A stretch of 64,000 bases of DNA from Thermococcus litoralis DSM 5473 (GTDB lineage Archaea > Methanobacteriota_B > Thermococci > Thermococcales > Thermococcaceae), in NCBI RefSeq assembly GCF_000246985.2, contig NC_022084.1, forward strand, positions 1,002,191-1,066,190, in the 5' to 3' direction. The translations under genes were made by a program, and so were the position numbers. The notes under the pieces are model-generated. The model was given only the letters and a program-made list of their open reading frames with translations, made no database searches and had not been told where the DNA came from. Positions 20,166 through 29,978 of this stretch are shown in pieces; within the stretch, counting starts at the first letter, position 1; the number at the start of each line of letters is the position of its first letter.

Positions 20166-21062
20166 ATGCTAAGGAAGATGCTTCCGCTCTTTTTCCTTGT
20201 TTTGCTAGTTTCGGGTTTAGCTAATGCACAAGAAAGCGTTAGCGCATCCTCCACGATTGATTTGAACGTTACCTTGGTGAATGCGGGCCCGTTTTACAAA
20301 TTTGTTTCAATAAATCCCGATTATAATTACACTTTGCTTAGGGAAGGCAACGAGAGTGAAATTGTGAACAATCTGGGATTTTGGATTGCCCCGTATGAGA
20401 CACTTAAGGTGAATGTAAAGATTAACGAACCTTTGTCCACAGGCACAATAAGTGGAGTGGAAGGTCCAAACATATTTTACAGCCCTATTTATCCTCAGTT
20501 AATCCTCTATCCTCAGAAGTACTATGCGGTTGATACGTTCTTTGTTTCGGATGGTTATGTGAAGGTGCTCAAGTACACAGGAAGGGTTGAAGTAACGATA
20601 GAAAATCCATCACCCGAAAATTCAAAGTACATTGCCATAGGACTGCCAGTACTCTTTGAAGGGGCTGAAATGAGTGACTTCACTCCAGAGTACACAATGA
20701 AATACAGTGAATACGTTGATAAGATTCTCTCTCAATATGCCCAATACGTTAGGGACTACATGCCTGAGTACTTGAACAGAACATCTGAAGGCAGCTCGGA
20801 TACTCTCTCAGAGCTTTCTTCTAGGATAGTTGTTTCCTCTGGAACTGGTTTACTTTCGGAAAGCAAAGAAGAACCCAAGTTGGAGGAGATATCTAAAAAA
20901 CCTGAGCTAAAATTTGATTATCCGGTTTGGATAGTGTTTTTAGGTAATAAGCTTGAAATCACATATAACGTCAAATGGGAAAATCTCATGAGGGTGAGTG
21001 AATTTGGAGGAGAAAAAGAAAAAACGTTCAGGCTTATCATGGATAGAAGAGATCTTAAGTGA
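20166..21062 (+). CDS. Exported protein of the KlbA pilus/secretion locus
   Basis: A 298-residue protein with a clear signal peptide ([22 protein letters not shown], cleavage after about 21). The mature part is beta-rich with several N-glycosylation sequons (NVT, NES, NRT). No C-terminal anchor is obvious. GGGTGATT precedes the ATG at 20166. It lies six bases after the DUF515 gene and overlaps the ATPase gene by 65 bases, an unusually long overlap. Its last 25 residues may be misread: dropping one A around 20981 would end the protein at about 20986, with an SD for the next gene right after. The function is unknown. Position suggests an extracytoplasmic part of the machine. Confidence 0.7.
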   Translation: MLRKMLPLFFLVLLVSGLANAQESVSASSTIDLNVTLVNAGPFYKFVSINPDYNYTLLREGNESEIVNNLGFWIAPYETLKVNVKINEPLSTGTISGVEGPNIFYSPIYPQLILYPQKYYAVDTFFVSDGYVKVLKYTGRVEVTIENPSPENSKYIAIGLPVLFEGAEMSDFTPEYTMKYSEYVDKILSQYAQYVRDYMPEYLNRTSEGSSDTLSELSSRIVVSSGTGLLSESKEEPKLEEISKKPELKFDYPVWIVFLGNKLEITYNVKWENLMRVSEFGGEKEKTFRLIMDRRDLK

Positions 21063-24000
21063 AGAAGCAGCTCCTTTAGAAGATATAATAAAAGAAGAAC
21101 AAAGAGAAGAAAAACCCAATGCCAAGGAAGAACTATCTCCAACTGTGCCAGAAATTAAAACTCCTTCAAGATCCTTATCTGCTGAGAGCAGGGGAGGGAG
21201 TAGCTTAGAGGAGATATTGAAGTCCACAAGAGGCTCACCAAGAGTTCCCATCCCTACATATTATGGAGAGGAAGTGAAGGTTCTTGATGTATATGGAAAT
21301 GTGAGGATCCTTAGAGTTAAGGGAGAACCGATCCCAATTTATGAAATACGCCTTCCAAAATTGAGTGAAGAGGAAGAAAAACTCGTGAAAATCGTTAGGG
21401 ATAGGGCAATTGCAGAGATACAAATAGACCCCGAGAGCATTCCCGATCCGGAGGAAAGGAGGAGAATATTTGGGAGGGTTGTAAAAAACATAATGCGCGA
21501 ACTTGCCCCTGCTATTTCTGAGGCAAGGATGGAAATTCTTGTAAATATGGTTGTCCAGAACATGATAGGTTATGGAAAACTTGATCCCCTCGTTAGGGAC
21601 GATAACTTGGAAGAAGTTATGGTTATAGGAACAAGAAGACCAGTATACGTGTGGCACAGAAAGTTTTACATGTGCAAAACCAATATCGTTTTTGATGATG
21701 AGAGGGAGATATTAAACATTATTGAACGTATAGCAAGGCAGGTTGGGAGAAGAATTGATCAGCAAACCCCGCTCTTAGATGCTCGTTTGCCTGACGGAAG
21801 TAGAGTAAACGCAACTATTAGGCCAGTTAGCTTAGATGGGCCTACGTTAACCATAAGAAAATTCAAAAAAGATCCCCTTACGATAATTGATCTCTTGAAG
21901 TATGGCACCTTTAATTTAGAAATAGCATCTCTGCTTTGGGTTTTTGTTGACGGTCTTGGAGTTAAGCCCGCAAACGTCCTTGTTGCCGGAGGTACTGGTT
22001 CGGGTAAAACTACCACTCTTAACGCATTGGCAATGTTCATTCCTCCAAGTGAGCGTGTTATAAGTATTGAAGATACTGCAGAACTTCAATTGCCAATTGA
22101 GCACTGGGTAAGGCTTGAAACAAGGCCTCCAAACATAGAAGGAAAGGGAGAAATAACCATGGATGATCTCGTTAAGAACACCCTAAGAATGCGTCCAGAT
22201 AGAATTATCGTCGGTGAGGTCAGAGGTCCTGAGGCAAGAACGATGTTCACGGCAATGAATACAGGGCATAATGGAGCGCTTTACGACTTCTCGGTTATTC
22301 AGCTCTCTAATGGGAAATTCGTGCTTATAGGAGATTTGGTTGAGGAACTCTTCAAGAAGTATTCTGATAGAATTGAGACATATAAAGACCTTGAGTACAT
22401 AGTACTCGATGAAAAAGATCGCTTTGAGGTCGTTAGCGTCGGCCCAGACCTAAAAGCGGGTAAGCATATTGTTTCAAGAGTTTGGAGAAGGAAAGTCAGA
22501 GAGGGAGAAAGGCTGATGCGCATAAAGACAAGAACGGGCAATGAGGTAATACTTACCAAGACTCATCCATTCTTTGTATTCTCCAAGGGGGATGTCGTTA
22601 GGAAAGAGGCGGAGAAGCTTAAAGTTGGAGATAGGGTTGCTGTAATGATGAACCCTCCTAAGCCGCCTCAGCGCAGGGCAATTGTGGACCCCAGCATTTA
22701 TGTAAAAATAAGTGATTACTATCTCGTCCCCAATGGAAAGGGAATGGTAAAAATTCCTAATGAAGGTCTTCCTCCTGAGAAGGTCCAATATCTGTCATCG
22801 GTAAATTCACACCATGTGAAGTTGGTTAGGGAGGTTAATGAAAAGCTCTCATATATCGCTGGAGTTATTCTTGGCGATGGATATATATCATCGGGGGGAT
22901 ATTACATTTCAGCTACATTTGACGATGAAGATTACATGGAGGCGTTTGTAACTGCGGTTTCGAAGTTTGTACCTAACTACGTACCCCGCATGAAGAATGA
23001 TGGAAAAAGCACAGTTGTAACTGTTGGTTCGAAGATTTTCGCTGAAATGCTTTCTAGGATATTCGGAATACCTAAGGGTAAAAAATCTGGGATATGGGAT
23101 GTTCCGGATGTTGTTCTCTCAAACGATGAGCTCATGAGGTACTTTATAGCTGGGCTCTTTGATGCCGATGGATATGTGGATAAAAACGGACCCTCCATAA
23201 TTTTGGCTACTAAGAGCGAAAATGCAGCAAGAAAAATCTGGTATGCTCTCCAAAGGCTGGGGATAATAAGCACAGTCTCCCGTGTAAAGAACAGGGGCTT
23301 CAAAGAGGGCGAAATATTTAGGGTAATCATAAGTGGAGTTGAGGATCTTACTAAATTCGCAAAATTTATCCCTCTATGCCATTCAAGAAAAAGGGCCAAA
23401 CTTATGGAAATCTTAAACACCAAGAAGGCATACCGTGGAAGAAAAACATACAGAGTTCCGATATCGAGTGAAATGATAACTCCCATCCGCCGGAGGTTAG
23501 GACTGACAATTGCAGAGCTTTCAAAGTTAGCTTCTTATTACGCAGGGGAAAAAGTTTCTGAGGGCCTTATCAGACATATAGAAAAAGGAAGAGTTAGAGA
23601 AATAAGGCGTTCTGCACTTAAGGGAATAGCCCTTGCTCTTCAGCAGGTGGCCAAAGACATCGGTGATAAAGAAGCTTGGGTAATGGGGAAGAGACTCCAA
23701 CTGCTAGCCGAAGGAGATGTCTATTGGGATGAGGTTGTAAGTGTTGAAGAAGTTGACCCGAGAGAGCTAGGTATTGAATACCTCTATGATCTCACGGTAG
23801 AGGACGACCACAATTATGTAGCCAATGGAATACTGGTTTCCAATTGTATGGGTACAATCCACTCTAACTCTGCCAGAGAAACAATCGTAAGGCTTGAGAG
23901 TCCACCTATGAACGTTCCAAGAATCATGATTCCTGCTTTGGATGTTATCATAATGCAGGTAAGGTTCAACAACAGGAAGAAAGGAACAATAAGAAGGATT

Positions 24001-24339
24001 ACCGAGATAGCTGAGGTTTCCGGAATAGAGGGAGAAAGCGTTCAGCTGAACACTATCTATAAGTACAATCCAGCAAAGGACGAGCTTTATCACACGGGAG
24101 TTCCGAGTAGAGTTCTGAACCAGCTTGCTGAGCATACAGGTTTAACAATGGATGAGCTCCTAGAGGAAAGGATAAAGAGAGAAGTTGTCCTCCAGTGGAT
24201 GGTAGAGAAGGGAATAAGAAGCATAGAAGAGGTCGGGCACTACATTAGAGAATTCTACATTGATCATGAAGAGTTGCTGAGAAGAATAGAGAGGGATGCC
24301 TCAATTGAGCTAACTGAGAAAGTTAGAACAGTCATCTAG
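20998..24339 (+). CDS. KlbA/GspE type II/IV secretion ATPase containing an intein
   Basis: Hexameric motor ATPase for a Tad/Epd-like pilus or secretion system. The precursor has 1113 residues and the spliced protein 590. An acidic N-terminal region (1-110) and N-domain are followed by Walker A GGTGSGKT (331-338), the Asp-box region, and Walker [10 protein letters not shown]. The His-box [10 protein letters not shown] comes after the intein (residues 427-949). The start may be GTG 20998 or, with better SD spacing from GGTGAG, TTG 21004. It lies upstream of two TadC-like membrane proteins. The conserved [12 protein letters not shown] stretch before the intein identifies the KlbA family. Confidence 0.93.
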   Translation: MNLEEKKKKRSGLSWIEEILSEEAAPLEDIIKEEQREEKPNAKEELSPTVPEIKTPSRSLSAESRGGSSLEEILKSTRGSPRVPIPTYYGEEVKVLDVYGNVRILRVKGEPIPIYEIRLPKLSEEEEKLVKIVRDRAIAEIQIDPESIPDPEERRRIFGRVVKNIMRELAPAISEARMEILVNMVVQNMIGYGKLDPLVRDDNLEEVMVIGTRRPVYVWHRKFYMCKTNIVFDDEREILNIIERIARQVGRRIDQQTPLLDARLPDGSRVNATIRPVSLDGPTLTIRKFKKDPLTIIDLLKYGTFNLEIASLLWVFVDGLGVKPANVLVAGGTGSGKTTTLNALAMFIPPSERVISIEDTAELQLPIEHWVRLETRPPNIEGKGEITMDDLVKNTLRMRPDRIIVGEVRGPEARTMFTAMNTGHNGALYDFSVIQLSNGKFVLIGDLVEELFKKYSDRIETYKDLEYIVLDEKDRFEVVSVGPDLKAGKHIVSRVWRRKVREGERLMRIKTRTGNEVILTKTHPFFVFSKGDVVRKEAEKLKVGDRVAVMMNPPKPPQRRAIVDPSIYVKISDYYLVPNGKGMVKIPNEGLPPEKVQYLSSVNSHHVKLVREVNEKLSYIAGVILGDGYISSGGYYISATFDDEDYMEAFVTAVSKFVPNYVPRMKNDGKSTVVTVGSKIFAEMLSRIFGIPKGKKSGIWDVPDVVLSNDELMRYFIAGLFDADGYVDKNGPSIILATKSENAARKIWYALQRLGIISTVSRVKNRGFKEGEIFRVIISGVEDLTKFAKFIPLCHSRKRAKLMEILNTKKAYRGRKTYRVPISSEMITPIRRRLGLTIAELSKLASYYAGEKVSEGLIRHIEKGRVREIRRSALKGIALALQQVAKDIGDKEAWVMGKRLQLLAEGDVYWDEVVSVEEVDPRELGIEYLYDLTVEDDHNYVANGILVSNCMGTIHSNSARETIVRLESPPMNVPRIMIPALDVIIMQVRFNNRKKGTIRRITEIAEVSGIEGESVQLNTIYKYNPAKDELYHTGVPSRVLNQLAEHTGLTMDELLEERIKREVVLQWMVEKGIRSIEEVGHYIREFYIDHEELLRRIERDASIELTEKVRTVI
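22276..23844 (+). mobile_element. Ala1-type KlbA intein with LAGLIDADG homing endonuclease
   Basis: A 523-residue intein inserted in the ATPase between TGHNG and CMGTIHS. It begins with Ala (ALYDFSV) instead of Cys or Ser and ends in VSN before Cys+1. Block B is TKTHPFFVF. The two endonuclease motifs are [13 protein letters not shown] and [12 protein letters not shown]. Block F is [14 protein letters not shown] helix-turn-helix-like segment ([15 protein letters not shown]) lies between the endonuclease and the C-terminal splicing block. The insertion site and Ala1 match class 2 KlbA inteins, which splice by direct attack of Cys+1. All blocks look intact, so splicing is expected. The penultimate residue is Ser rather than the common His. 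Confidence 0.93.
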
Positions 24340-24350
24340 GGTGAGAAGAT

Positions 24351-25412
24351 TTGGGGATAAAAGAGAAAATACTTAAATTCATTGAAAGGCTGGGTGAAAA
24401 AACCATAGAGGTTAGCGAACGCCCTATTTCAAGAATTCCTAAAACCCTAACGCTCCAAGAGAGACTTCAACTCCTGAAAAAACTTCAAGAGGAAGTCTCT
24501 CAGGAGAGAGAAGAAAAATACGAAAAAGAACTTGAAGAGATTGTCGAATGGAGAAAAAGAGAGCTAGAGGAATCTTTCACCCATAGATTCTCAGAATTTA
24601 TGCTTAGGCACTTTAGAGGTCCGGTTGAATCATTTACAAAGTCTCTAAAGGGACTCGACTATGATCTCGTGAGGGCTAACATTAAAATGAGTAAAGAGCA
24701 GTTCGTTGCATTGATGCTGGGTGTTTCCATTTTCACTGCAATTTTTGCTTTTTTAATGGGCGTTCTCCTCCTCATGCCAGCTGACATCTCCCTGATGCTT
24801 GGGATACTTGGCTTTATTGGTGGTTTCCTGTATATGAGGAACTACCCAAGGATAGTCTGGCGGAGAAGGGTTGTAGAGGTAGAAAAAGCCCTTCCATATG
24901 TTTTGAGACACATGGCATCGCTCTTAAGTGCTGGAGTTGGTATAGCTGAGGCAATGGTATCGGTTGCCAATGCGGATTATGGACCCATATCCGAGGAATT
25001 TGACCTCATGATAAGAGACATGCACGGAGGAACATCCTTTGAAGATGCATTAATGAGGTTTGAGGAGAGAATGGCATCCGAAAACGTTAGTAGAGTTGTA
25101 AAGCAGATCCTTAGGGCCACAAAATTCGGTGGAAACTTGGCGGATATCCTCTACAAACTTGCCGAAGACTTTTCCTTTGAATACAGAATGAAGCTTGTGG
25201 AGTACATCCAAAAGGTGAACGGTGTTGCCTTTGTCTATATGTTCATAACCATAATAATGCCAACGCTATTTGTTGTGGCGATACTGGCTGCTTCATTAAT
25301 GACCAGGGCGTTAGTAATGCCCGTCCAAGGGTTAGCTGTTATCCTGCTCTTTGGGTTCCCAGCTATTTCAACCCTCGTCGTGTTTATGATAAAACGTAGT
25401 GAACCGAGGTGA
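24351..25412 (+). CDS. TadC/T2SSF-type pilus platform protein 1
   Basis: Membrane platform subunit partnering the KlbA ATPase, 353 residues. A charged cytoplasmic N-terminus (1-110) is followed by a T2SSF domain with two TM helices (about 122-165), a helical cytoplasmic bundle (LPYVLRHMASLLSAGVGIAE), and two further TM helices at the C-terminus. The TTG start is backed by GGGTGAG six bases upstream. It starts 11 bases after the ATPase gene. In FlaJ two such halves are fused. Here they are separate genes, as in Tad systems. Confidence 0.88.
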   Translation: MGIKEKILKFIERLGEKTIEVSERPISRIPKTLTLQERLQLLKKLQEEVSQEREEKYEKELEEIVEWRKRELEESFTHRFSEFMLRHFRGPVESFTKSLKGLDYDLVRANIKMSKEQFVALMLGVSIFTAIFAFLMGVLLLMPADISLMLGILGFIGGFLYMRNYPRIVWRRRVVEVEKALPYVLRHMASLLSAGVGIAEAMVSVANADYGPISEEFDLMIRDMHGGTSFEDALMRFEERMASENVSRVVKQILRATKFGGNLADILYKLAEDFSFEYRMKLVEYIQKVNGVAFVYMFITIIMPTLFVVAILAASLMTRALVMPVQGLAVILLFGFPAISTLVVFMIKRSEPR

Positions 25413-25418
25413 TTAAAT

Positions 25419-26339
25419 TTGGCTGAAATTAAATTCCTCCGACCTCTTGCAAAGGCTCTTGAAAAACTACTCCCCACAAGGTGGGTCAGAAGGTACGAGC
25501 TCTTCCTGTACTCAGCGGGAATATCATTTTTAGCGCTTGAATTTTTGTTGGTATCTTTATTGCTGGCAGGGTTGGTCGGGATAATAGCTTTCATACTGTC
25601 CCCTGTTAAGATCTATGCTCTCCCGGTGTTCCTCGGTTTGTTTTTAGGGATTGCATGGGTTTATCCCTATTATTTGCTGACCAAGAAGATAGAAGACATG
25701 GAGAAAAACTTGCCCGATGCTTTCTTCTATCTTGCGAGCTCTTTGAGAGCTGGAGTTTCTTTCTCTGAAGCTTTGGAAGAAGCATCAACTGCAAGGTTTG
25801 GAGCATTAACAGAGGAATTCAAAAGAACAGTACAGGAGATAAAGAAGGGTAGAGCAACAATAGAAGCCCTGAGGGCTTTTGCAGTAAGAAACAAGAGATC
25901 TTCGGTAATTTATCGCTCCACAATGATTATCATAGAGGCTTATGAGAGAGGAGCCCCAATGGCTGATGTACTTGTGGCGGTTGCCAACGACGTCCGTGAA
26001 ATACTGAGAATAAAAAAGGAGAGGAAAGCCTCAACCGGAATGCAAGCAATGTTCTTTATAATTGCAAGCGGCTTCATAGGGCCATTCATCCTAGGGGTTG
26101 TATCCCAGATTATGGGTGGCATGAACACTCCTGAAGTGGGACTTAATTTGCCGTTAGAAGCGATAAAAAACGTTTCTCTTGCGTTTGTGGCAATACAAGC
26201 TATAGTTTCGGGGTTAGGAATTGGAATAATAAGAGAAGGAAAGTTCTCTGCAGGCTTCAAGTACAGCGCAATGTTGGCTATACTCGGAGTTGTGATATTC
26301 CTTGTGGCTACCAGGGTTCAGATATCAGGATTCATCTGA
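25419..26339 (+). CDS. TadC/T2SSF-type pilus platform protein 2
   Basis: Second platform subunit, 306 residues with four to five TM helices flanking a T2SSF domain (LPDAFFYLASSLRAGVSFSE, then RAPMADVLVAVANDV-like helices). The TTG start follows GAGGTGAT by five bases. Six bases separate it from the first TadC gene. No prepilin or prepilin peptidase is encoded in this operon. The gene ends 15 bases inside the convergent FKBP gene. Confidence 0.88.
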   Translation: MAEIKFLRPLAKALEKLLPTRWVRRYELFLYSAGISFLALEFLLVSLLLAGLVGIIAFILSPVKIYALPVFLGLFLGIAWVYPYYLLTKKIEDMEKNLPDAFFYLASSLRAGVSFSEALEEASTARFGALTEEFKRTVQEIKKGRATIEALRAFAVRNKRSSVIYRSTMIIIEAYERGAPMADVLVAVANDVREILRIKKERKASTGMQAMFFIIASGFIGPFILGVVSQIMGGMNTPEVGLNLPLEAIKNVSLAFVAIQAIVSGLGIGIIREGKFSAGFKYSAMLAILGVVIFLVATRVQISGFI

Positions 26340-26807
26340 TTCTGGCTTTGCCTTTTCTATATCAACTATTTCCACTTCAAATGTTAGTGTCTTGCCTGCC
26401 AGTGGGTGGTTAAAGTCCAAAGTGACGTTTTCTTCAGTAATTGCAGTTATCCTTGCTATCCCACTATCGGTCATTATGTACGCTCCCTCTACTGGTTCTA
26501 TGCCGGCTTTTTCAAACTCCTCTATTGGGACTTCAATTATCAAGTCATCTCTTGGCATCCCGTATCCTTTCTCGGGGGGAACCACTATAGTCTTTTTCTC
26601 TCCAATTTCCATTCCTATAAGGGCTTCATCCATTCCGGGGATAAGTTCACCAACACCAACGTTAGCTCCAAGGGGCCCGTATGTTCTGTCTTCCACATAA
26701 ATGCCTGCTTCCTTGGCGATATCCTCATAAGTTGTATCAAATATTTCTCCGTTTTCAAACCTTCCAACGTAGTTAAAAACCACAAAATCTCCTTTTTCAA
26801 CTTTCAT
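26325..26807 (-). CDS. FKBP-type peptidyl-prolyl cis-trans isomerase (short archaeal type)
   Basis: Protein-folding isomerase with chaperone activity in the family, 160 residues from the ATG at 26807 (GGTGAAAAG upstream; longer TTG and GTG starts exist). The FKBP fold motifs are FVVFNYVGRFENGEIFDTT and GELIPGMDEALIGMEIGEKK. An insert-in-flap domain with PPEKGYG follows, then a C-terminal VTLDFNHPLAGKTLTFEVEI. This corresponds to the SlyD-like 17-18 kDa FKBPs of Thermococcales. No signal peptide, so cytoplasmic. Confidence 0.94.
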   Translation of the reverse strand: MKVEKGDFVVFNYVGRFENGEIFDTTYEDIAKEAGIYVEDRTYGPLGANVGVGELIPGMDEALIGMEIGEKKTIVVPPEKGYGMPRDDLIIEVPIEEFEKAGIEPVEGAYIMTDSGIARITAITEENVTLDFNHPLAGKTLTFEVEIVDIEKAKPESDES

Positions 26808-26893
26808 TCTTTTCACCAACTAAATTTCTTCAAGCTTAACTCTTCCACGAGCTTTATAACATTTTTGGTCAGCATTATACAATTTTGTGAAAA

Positions 26894-26902
26894 GTATATA
26901 TA
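26894..26902 (+). promoter_or_regulatory. TATA box of the 95-residue gene
   Basis: GTATATATA lies 35-43 bases before the ATG at 26937 in the divergent gap with the FKBP gene. GGGTGA (26925-26930) follows as ribosome binding site. Purine-rich bases just upstream of the TATA could serve as BRE. Confidence 0.55.
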
Positions 26903-26936
26903 CCACTTTGACCAAAAAGTTAATGGGTGATTTTGT

Positions 26937-27224
26937 ATGGGGGAGTTTGCAGAGATGCTTAAAAGAGAATTTGGTGGGTTGGAAGCAAAAGAAATATACT
27001 CAACAAAACTCGGTAATAGGAGCGTTGAAATACTTGAGGTTGAAGCAAAGGGGTCAAGGTTTCTTGTGATGTTTCAAGACGAGCCTATGAAACATGATCT
27101 ACACAGATGGTCGTTAATAATAACCAGTGCGAACAACACCAGAACTATCCAAGGGATGGATAAACTGGATACGCTAAAAATGAGAATCAAAGAAAACGTA
27201 AGGGCAATAATCGAAGGTCTTTAA
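26937..27224 (+). CDS. Conserved small protein, function unknown
   Basis: A 95-residue soluble alpha/beta protein (GNRSVEILEVEAKGSRFLVMFQDEP, then a C-terminal helix). A good TATA box and GGGTGA ribosome binding site support expression. I recognise no family or motif. It ends base-to-base against the convergent DUF2118-like gene. Confidence 0.7.
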   Translation: MGEFAEMLKREFGGLEAKEIYSTKLGNRSVEILEVEAKGSRFLVMFQDEPMKHDLHRWSLIITSANNTRTIQGMDKLDTLKMRIKENVRAIIEGL

Positions 27225-27719
27225 CTACTCCTCTGGGAGAATGTAGTAGATGTAGTGGGGCCTATTAGTGAACTCGTCTATGTAAACCACCACCCCATTT
27301 TTTGGAGGCTTTAGGTAGTGTACCTCTCCTTTTTTAGTTGTTACTGCTGCAAAAGCATCGCTTTTTCTTACCCTGTTTCCTACCCCAGCTATTATCGTGG
27401 AAACAAACCCTTCCACCGGGAGCAACATGAGTTCGTCTCCTTCATACAGTCTTATCTCGGTTCTTCTATCGGGGAGAACTATTCTCGCATCACAGAGCAT
27501 TTTATGCTCGTATTTGTCCACATAAAAGTGAAACCTATCGTAGATTTCTTTTCGCAAAAATTTCGCTTTTTTAACGTCTATAAACTCCGGAAGCTTTTGT
27601 CCCTTTTGTAGTCTAATCTCTATGTTGTCTTGGATTATTATGCAATCAACTTTTGCCTCGTCTCCTTCAAAGCATTCTTCAAACTCTGCCTCAACGAACA
27701 ATTGCGGGAGTTTTTCCAT
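27225..27719 (-). CDS. DUF2118-like archaeal protein (biotinyl/lipoyl-fold C-terminus)
   Basis: A 164-residue protein from the ATG at 27719, with GGGTGAG directly upstream. The N-terminal half is beta-rich (EAEFEECFEGDEAKVDCIII). The C-terminal half, with LPVEGFVSTIIAGVGNRVRKSDAFAAV, resembles a barrel-sandwich hybrid (biotinyl/lipoyl) fold without the MKM lysine motif. It resembles the archaeal DUF2118 family from memory. The biochemical role is unknown. It diverges from the MoxR operon. Confidence 0.6.
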   Translation of the reverse strand: MEKLPQLFVEAEFEECFEGDEAKVDCIIIQDNIEIRLQKGQKLPEFIDVKKAKFLRKEIYDRFHFYVDKYEHKMLCDARIVLPDRRTEIRLYEGDELMLLPVEGFVSTIIAGVGNRVRKSDAFAAVTTKKGEVHYLKPPKNGVVVYIDEFTNRPHYIYYILPEE

Positions 27720-27750
27720 ACTCTCACCCAACTTTTTCCAAGCTGTAAAA

Positions 27751-27760
27751 CTTTTTAAAC
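27751..27760 (+). promoter_or_regulatory. Probable TATA box of the MoxR operon
   Basis: CTTTTTAAAC lies 34-43 bases before the ATG at 27794 and predicts a short leader. It is a sequence-pattern assignment in the divergent gap with the DUF2118-like gene. Confidence 0.45.
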
Positions 27761-27793
27761 CTATCTTTACATAATTCTATGTGATGGTAGGTT

Positions 27794-28633
27794 ATGAGAC
27801 GTAGGTTGATGGCCCTATACCTGCTGATAATCCTGCTGATGGGCGCAATAGTAAGTTCTGAAGCTAAAATAGGTGAAATTAAGAAGGGCAACCAAGACTA
27901 TTACCTAATAGGGCTTTTCTTTGCCATTTTAATAGTTCTTGGGGGCATAATACTAATCCAGATTTTCCTAACTGTTGGGGATCCTTTTGCGAAAAAAGGC
28001 CCGGAATACGGTGTAAACTGGGGTATCTTCCTCGCTATAATAATAGGCTCCATTATACTTGCTCTCCCCATTCTCTACAAGGTTTACAAAACTCCCCTCC
28101 CAAACATGACAGCAAACCGAAGTGAGGGGATTTACTACGTTAATCAGAGTTATCACGTTAGCTTCTACGAGAGGTATTTCCAAAATCCCTTTGGAGGGTC
28201 TTCAGAAGGTAGCGTTTACCTATATGTTCTCTTTGGAGTTCTTGTAATAACCCTCAGCTATGTTGCGGTGAGGTTTTATCTTGATTTGAGAGCGGCTAGA
28301 GAAAGGAGAAAACTTAAAGAGATCGTTGAACAATTTGATAAAAAATTAGAGGAAGAAGGTATAGACTTCCTGGGAGACCCAAACGAAATAGTGGTGAAGC
28401 TTTACAAGAATGCAGTAATCTGGCTTAGACTTTTGGGCATCCCCTACAGAGAAAGCTGGACTCATTGGGAGCACGCAGAGAAAGTAAAATATAAGCACGA
28501 CGCATATGTAAAGCTTGCGAGGCTTTTTGAAAAAGCAAAATACGCACCGGAGAAAGTCACTATGGAAGATGCGAGGGAGGCTTATGAGCTTTACATGAAA
28601 ATCAAGGGGGATGTAAATGAAGTTGAGGCTTAA
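27794..28633 (+). CDS. DUF4129-like membrane protein of the MoxR operon
   Basis: A 279-residue protein with a signal-anchor or TM1 (about 5-22), TM segments around 38-58, 74-92 and 142-162, and an external loop with sequons (NMT, NQS). The cytoplasmic C-terminal domain (PNEIVVKLYKNAVIWLRLLGIPYRESWTHWEH) fits the DUF4129 pattern found with MoxR-DUF58-transglutaminase clusters. It is the first gene of the operon and overlaps the next gene by 17 bases. Confidence 0.7.
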   Translation: MRRRLMALYLLIILLMGAIVSSEAKIGEIKKGNQDYYLIGLFFAILIVLGGIILIQIFLTVGDPFAKKGPEYGVNWGIFLAIIIGSIILALPILYKVYKTPLPNMTANRSEGIYYVNQSYHVSFYERYFQNPFGGSSEGSVYLYVLFGVLVITLSYVAVRFYLDLRAARERRKLKEIVEQFDKKLEEEGIDFLGDPNEIVVKLYKNAVIWLRLLGIPYRESWTHWEHAEKVKYKHDAYVKLARLFEKAKYAPEKVTMEDAREAYELYMKIKGDVNEVEA

Positions 28634-29042
28634 TCTTGCCCTGATCCTAACTGCTCCCTTCTTCTTAGTCGCAATCTTTGCAGGTTCGTATTTGGTTAGG
28701 TGGATAGCTGTTTTAGTAGCGGGAACAATGCTTTTGGCTTTTATGCTCGAAGAGGCTGAGCTTCCTTATATTCCAAGAAGGAGAGAACAGAAAAGAAGAA
28801 AAGAGGACTTTGAAAGGCTTGCAGATGTTATAAAAATGGCAAAAAAGGGCAGTGTTGCCAAGCAAATAGTTCTTGATTCCCTCTTGGAGATATATGAAAT
28901 AATTGAAGAGGACAGAGAAAAAGCAAAAACAAAGGTTAGGGAGCTTAAAATAACTGGCTCTGGGAACAAGTTCCTTGAAGATCTCGAAAAAGTTCTTGAA
29001 ATTGTGGAGGCGGATGTTAATGAGAGTAGAGGAAGTTTATGA
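28617..29042 (+). CDS. Small membrane protein of the MoxR operon
   Basis: A 141-residue protein with two adjacent TM helices (about 5-24 and 27-45) followed by a charged helical cytoplasmic tail. GGGGGATG precedes the ATG. Its 3' end overlaps the MoxR gene by 23 bases. No family is recognised. Its place between the DUF4129-like and MoxR genes suggests it belongs to the same membrane complex. Confidence 0.7.
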   Translation: MKLRLNLALILTAPFFLVAIFAGSYLVRWIAVLVAGTMLLAFMLEEAELPYIPRRREQKRRKEDFERLADVIKMAKKGSVAKQIVLDSLLEIYEIIEEDREKAKTKVRELKITGSGNKFLEDLEKVLEIVEADVNESRGSL

Positions 29043-29973
29043 AAAAGGAAATGAGATTTTAAATGAAGTTGGGAAGGCAATAGTTGGAAAAAGAGAAGTT
29101 CTAAAGCTTATGCTTGCAACAATACTAGCCGATGGGCACATTCTCATTGAAGACCTCCCAGGATTGGCAAAGACATTAATGGCAAAGAGCTTTGCCTCAG
29201 CACTAGGAGTTAAGTTCAAAAGGGTTCAATTTACACCCGATCTACTCCCCTCCGACATACTGGGAGTTAGCGTTTTCAACCAGAAAACCCTTGAATTCGA
29301 GTTCAAAAAAGGGCCGGTGTTTACAAACATACTTCTTGCCGATGAGGTCAACAGAGCACCCCCAAAGACTCAATCAGCTTTGCTTGAGGCTATGCAGGAA
29401 AGGCAGGTAACTATAGAGGGGAAAACCTACCAGCTTGAGAAGCCCTTTGTGGTAATAGCCACCCAAAACCCGATTGAGCAAGAGGGAACATATCCCCTGC
29501 CGGAGGCACAGCTCGATAGATTCCTCGTCAGGCTCAGGGTGGGTTACCCGACCAAGGGGGAGGAGCTTGAGATTCTCAAGAGGAGGATCGAGAGAAAGAA
29601 AGAAGAAGTGGATATAAACCAAGTAACCTCCGCTGAAGAAGTTGTAGAGATGCAGAGGGCAGTTGAGGATGTTTATGTGAGCGATGCCGTTCTTGAATAC
29701 ATAACCGAGATAGTGAGGGCAACTAGAGAAAACAAAAAGGAAATTGAAGTTGGAGCGTCTCCAAGAGGGAGCTTGGCATTGCTAAAGCTTTCGAGGGCAT
29801 ACGCTGCTTTGGAAGGCAGGGACTACGTTATCCCAGATGACGTGAAGAAAGTTGCTGTGCCTGCACTAAGTCATAGGCTCATACTGAAGAGGGAGCTTTG
29901 GTATACTCGGGTAAGCCAAGAGATTGTGATGGAGAGAATGCTTGAAAAAATACCCGTTCCAAAGTTTGAGTGA
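29020..29973 (+). CDS. MoxR family AAA+ ATPase
   Basis: AAA+ chaperone-like ATPase of 317 residues, thought in this family to help mature or insert partner proteins. The P-loop is the MoxR variant IEDLPGLAKT (about 43-52). Walker B is LLADEVNRAPP, the sensor region ATQNPIEQEGTYPLPEAQLDRF, and arginine finger and sensor 2 features follow (VGASPRGSLALL). ATG 29020 is preferred (GGAGG 9 bases upstream). A slightly longer start at 29014 is possible. It is followed by the DUF58 partner. Confidence 0.93.
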   Translation: MRVEEVYEKGNEILNEVGKAIVGKREVLKLMLATILADGHILIEDLPGLAKTLMAKSFASALGVKFKRVQFTPDLLPSDILGVSVFNQKTLEFEFKKGPVFTNILLADEVNRAPPKTQSALLEAMQERQVTIEGKTYQLEKPFVVIATQNPIEQEGTYPLPEAQLDRFLVRLRVGYPTKGEELEILKRRIERKKEEVDINQVTSAEEVVEMQRAVEDVYVSDAVLEYITEIVRATRENKKEIEVGASPRGSLALLKLSRAYAALEGRDYVIPDDVKKVAVPALSHRLILKRELWYTRVSQEIVMERMLEKIPVPKFE

Positions 29974-29978
29974 TAGCT

